Shown here: positions 1 through 64,000 of the stretch, piece by piece
Numbering within the stretch: position 1 is the first letter of the stretch
How the letters are laid out: every line of letters begins with the position of its first letter
Assembly: GCF_007565055.1 (NCBI RefSeq)
Contig: NC_044557.1
Span: 73,604,595-73,668,594 of the forward strand
Reading direction: 5' to 3'
DNA: 64,000 bases
From: Rhinopithecus roxellana
Lineage: Eukaryota > Chordata > Mammalia > Primates > Cercopithecidae
The notes under the pieces: model-generated
Told to the model about the DNA's origin: nothing
What the model saw: the letters and a program-made list of their open reading frames with translations, nothing else
Databases searched by the model: none
Made by a program: the position numbers and the translations under genes

Positions 1-385
1 ACAGGGATAGGGGTTCTTCACCACTTGAATCCTGAAGATTAAACAGCAAACACACAAACAAGCAGAAACCTGACACACAGTAAACACTGCATAAACACTC
101 ATGGAAAGAATGAATAAATACCCGTAAAGAGCTCATAATGTAAGGAAAAAAGTCGAACTTGGGAACTAGTCAAATACTGATATAAGGGATTATATAATTA
201 TGGATCCAAATGAGAACTTTAGATTTCAGACAAGGAAGAAAACATCTCAAGTTAAAGTAATTGGGGAAACAATGGTATCTGGGTTAAACCTTGAATGGTT
301 TGGGTGCATACGTTGGGGGAAAACCAGAACAATAAATCATGTTTTCATTTGAAATATTACTGTTTCGGTAGGAATATATTAACAG
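1..385 (+). other. Intron before exon 1; old LINE/MIR-like tail at the start
   Basis: No splice-bounded frame is seen. Bases about 70-130 (cacagtaaacactgcataaa) look like the 3' end of an old L2 or MIR element. The rest is unremarkable AT-rich intron. Confidence 0.5.
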
Positions 386-62689
<62,304 letters not shown>

Positions 62690-64000
62690 GTAAGTGTAAT
62701 ATATTAGTTTAAACAACTAATTTAAATATATCTTCCTAAACTTTTGTCATCATCTTCTTGCATTGTTACTTGGTTGTTCAAACACTGCAGAAAGTATACT
62801 ATTTATATTAGAGTCCAAGCAGGAAACAAATAATACTCTCAAAGTAGGTGTTTGAGAAGCATTTTATAAATGCAGAGGCTAGCACAGTATTCTGCTTATC
62901 AAGAAACCTCCAGACAATATTATGATAGAGAGAAGGAATGTTGGCATAGCCCTTGGAGCAAGTAAAAATGTAGCAGTGTTTCTGCCACTCAAGACAGATG
63001 TTTTTGATTGTCCTTGCTGATTGAGATGGGATGGGGGAGCATTTTCTAGGTTAATAGCTGCCTACCAGGTGCCAGGGATTGTGGATTTACTGATTTGTTC
63101 CAGTAAAGGTACAGTACCTGTAACACCAGATATGCTTGACATCATTACCTGACTATGTTGCATTAATTTACTGTCATTGTTCATAATCCATCTGGCATTT
63201 GCACCAGCCAAACAAGCAAGCTAACTAAATAGGGATGTGGTGAAAATCCTGACTCTCACATTTCTTAATTCTTCAATCATGGCACTAATCTCTGCATTTC
63301 CCCACTACCCCCACCCCACCAGCAACTCGAGGATTTAAACTTGCTTCTATTTAATTAAGGGGGTGGTTCCTACCATCTTTGCCACCCCTAGAGTATAGAG
63401 TATCCACATAGTTCCTACTACTATATTTGACCCTGCTCCATTAGTTGGGGAACCAGTTTGGGAATTCTTCCAGTTACTAACTGTGTCTAGTGTCACTCTA
63501 CCTGACCTAACCCACCCTGACTGGCTCAGATCTATATCTCTATCTCTTTATCATTCCATCCATCATCTCTCTAGAAATTATTAGTTAAAATATCTATTTA
63601 TAATTAATCCACTCTCACAATATACACTGTTCTGAGGGACTGTAGATTCTGAAAAATGGAAAAAGCATTGATGAATCAAAGATTTGCTGAACAAAATCTT
63701 AATATCATCGTCAAATTTTTTTTTGCATTTTCTGGGTAAATCTAAATGATGCAATTTCTTGACAGCAATATGGAAAACTGTAATCATCAAGGTGTAAACA
63801 CATAATAAGGAATCATAAGTATAGAAAAAGAGTTTGATAACAGAATCCAAGTGCACTTATTTTTCTCTTATAGTGTCAATATTTACCATTTCCCATCAAT
63901 ATTGCAAATACTTTCATGTTACTTTAAAATGCTATCAATATTGTTGATTTTTCCCATTTAATGATATTTACAAAGTAGAGACTTGCCATTTAAAAATTTT
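62690..64000 (+). other. Intron 31, continuing past the window
   Basis: No exon is found after the GTAAGT donor of exon 31. No repeat named with confidence. Confidence 0.45.

Overview
This is vertebrate nuclear DNA: AT-rich, thick with Alu and LINE elements, and split into many short exons with GT-AG borders. Four Alu copies (around 8171, 10560, 17883 and 61363) carry the CTCAAG(C/T) variant in the first line of the element, with other bases I associate with young AluY copies of Old World monkeys. The best guess is therefore a cercopithecid monkey (macaque or relative). There is no bacterial, viral or CRISPR content.

The whole window lies inside one gene on the + strand. I read it as PKHD1L1, which encodes fibrocystin-L, a very large single-pass membrane protein. 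I place 31 consecutive internal exons (numbered 1-31 within this window) between 386 and 62689. They total 6524 coding bases. Every junction keeps one open frame, giving about 2174 residues, roughly half of the ~4,240-residue human protein. The first exons and the 3' end with the transmembrane segment lie outside. In order the protein shows: a linker region with a visible internal repeat (exons 1-8); four IPT/TIG modules (exons 8-15); a cupredoxin-like module without copper ligands (exons 16-17); seven more IPT/TIG modules (exons 18-23); the first G8 domain (exons 24-27/28); and the start of a parallel beta-helix region related to CEMIP/CEMIP2 (exons 28-31).

The introns hold 17 Alu copies, old antisense L1 fragments, L2, MIR, MER5, MER20 and MADE1 remnants, and microsatellites. 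The largest insert is a nearly full-length young L1 (46799-52828) in the 9.3-kb intron between exons 27 and 28. Its ORF1 is intact and its ORF2 is broken by two frameshifts.

The points most worth a second look are these. (1) Three separate retroelements (Alu at 10.5 kb, L1 at 38.3 kb, L1 at 46.8 kb) have two A-tracts with unique sequence between them, all inside one target-site duplication, as expected for 3' transduction. (2) A 3'-truncated AluY without a tail ends 32 bases before exon 7 and leaves almost no pyrimidine tract; exon 7 is 123 bases, phase 0-0, so it could be skipped in frame. (3) Exons 4 and 6 also have mobile DNA packed tightly against their acceptors. (4) The cupredoxin-like module is encoded by a symmetrical pair of exons.

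I found no new multi-gene system. The window is a mammalian structural gene shaped by retroelements. Exon borders were read by eye from splice consensus and reading-frame continuity, not from transcripts.
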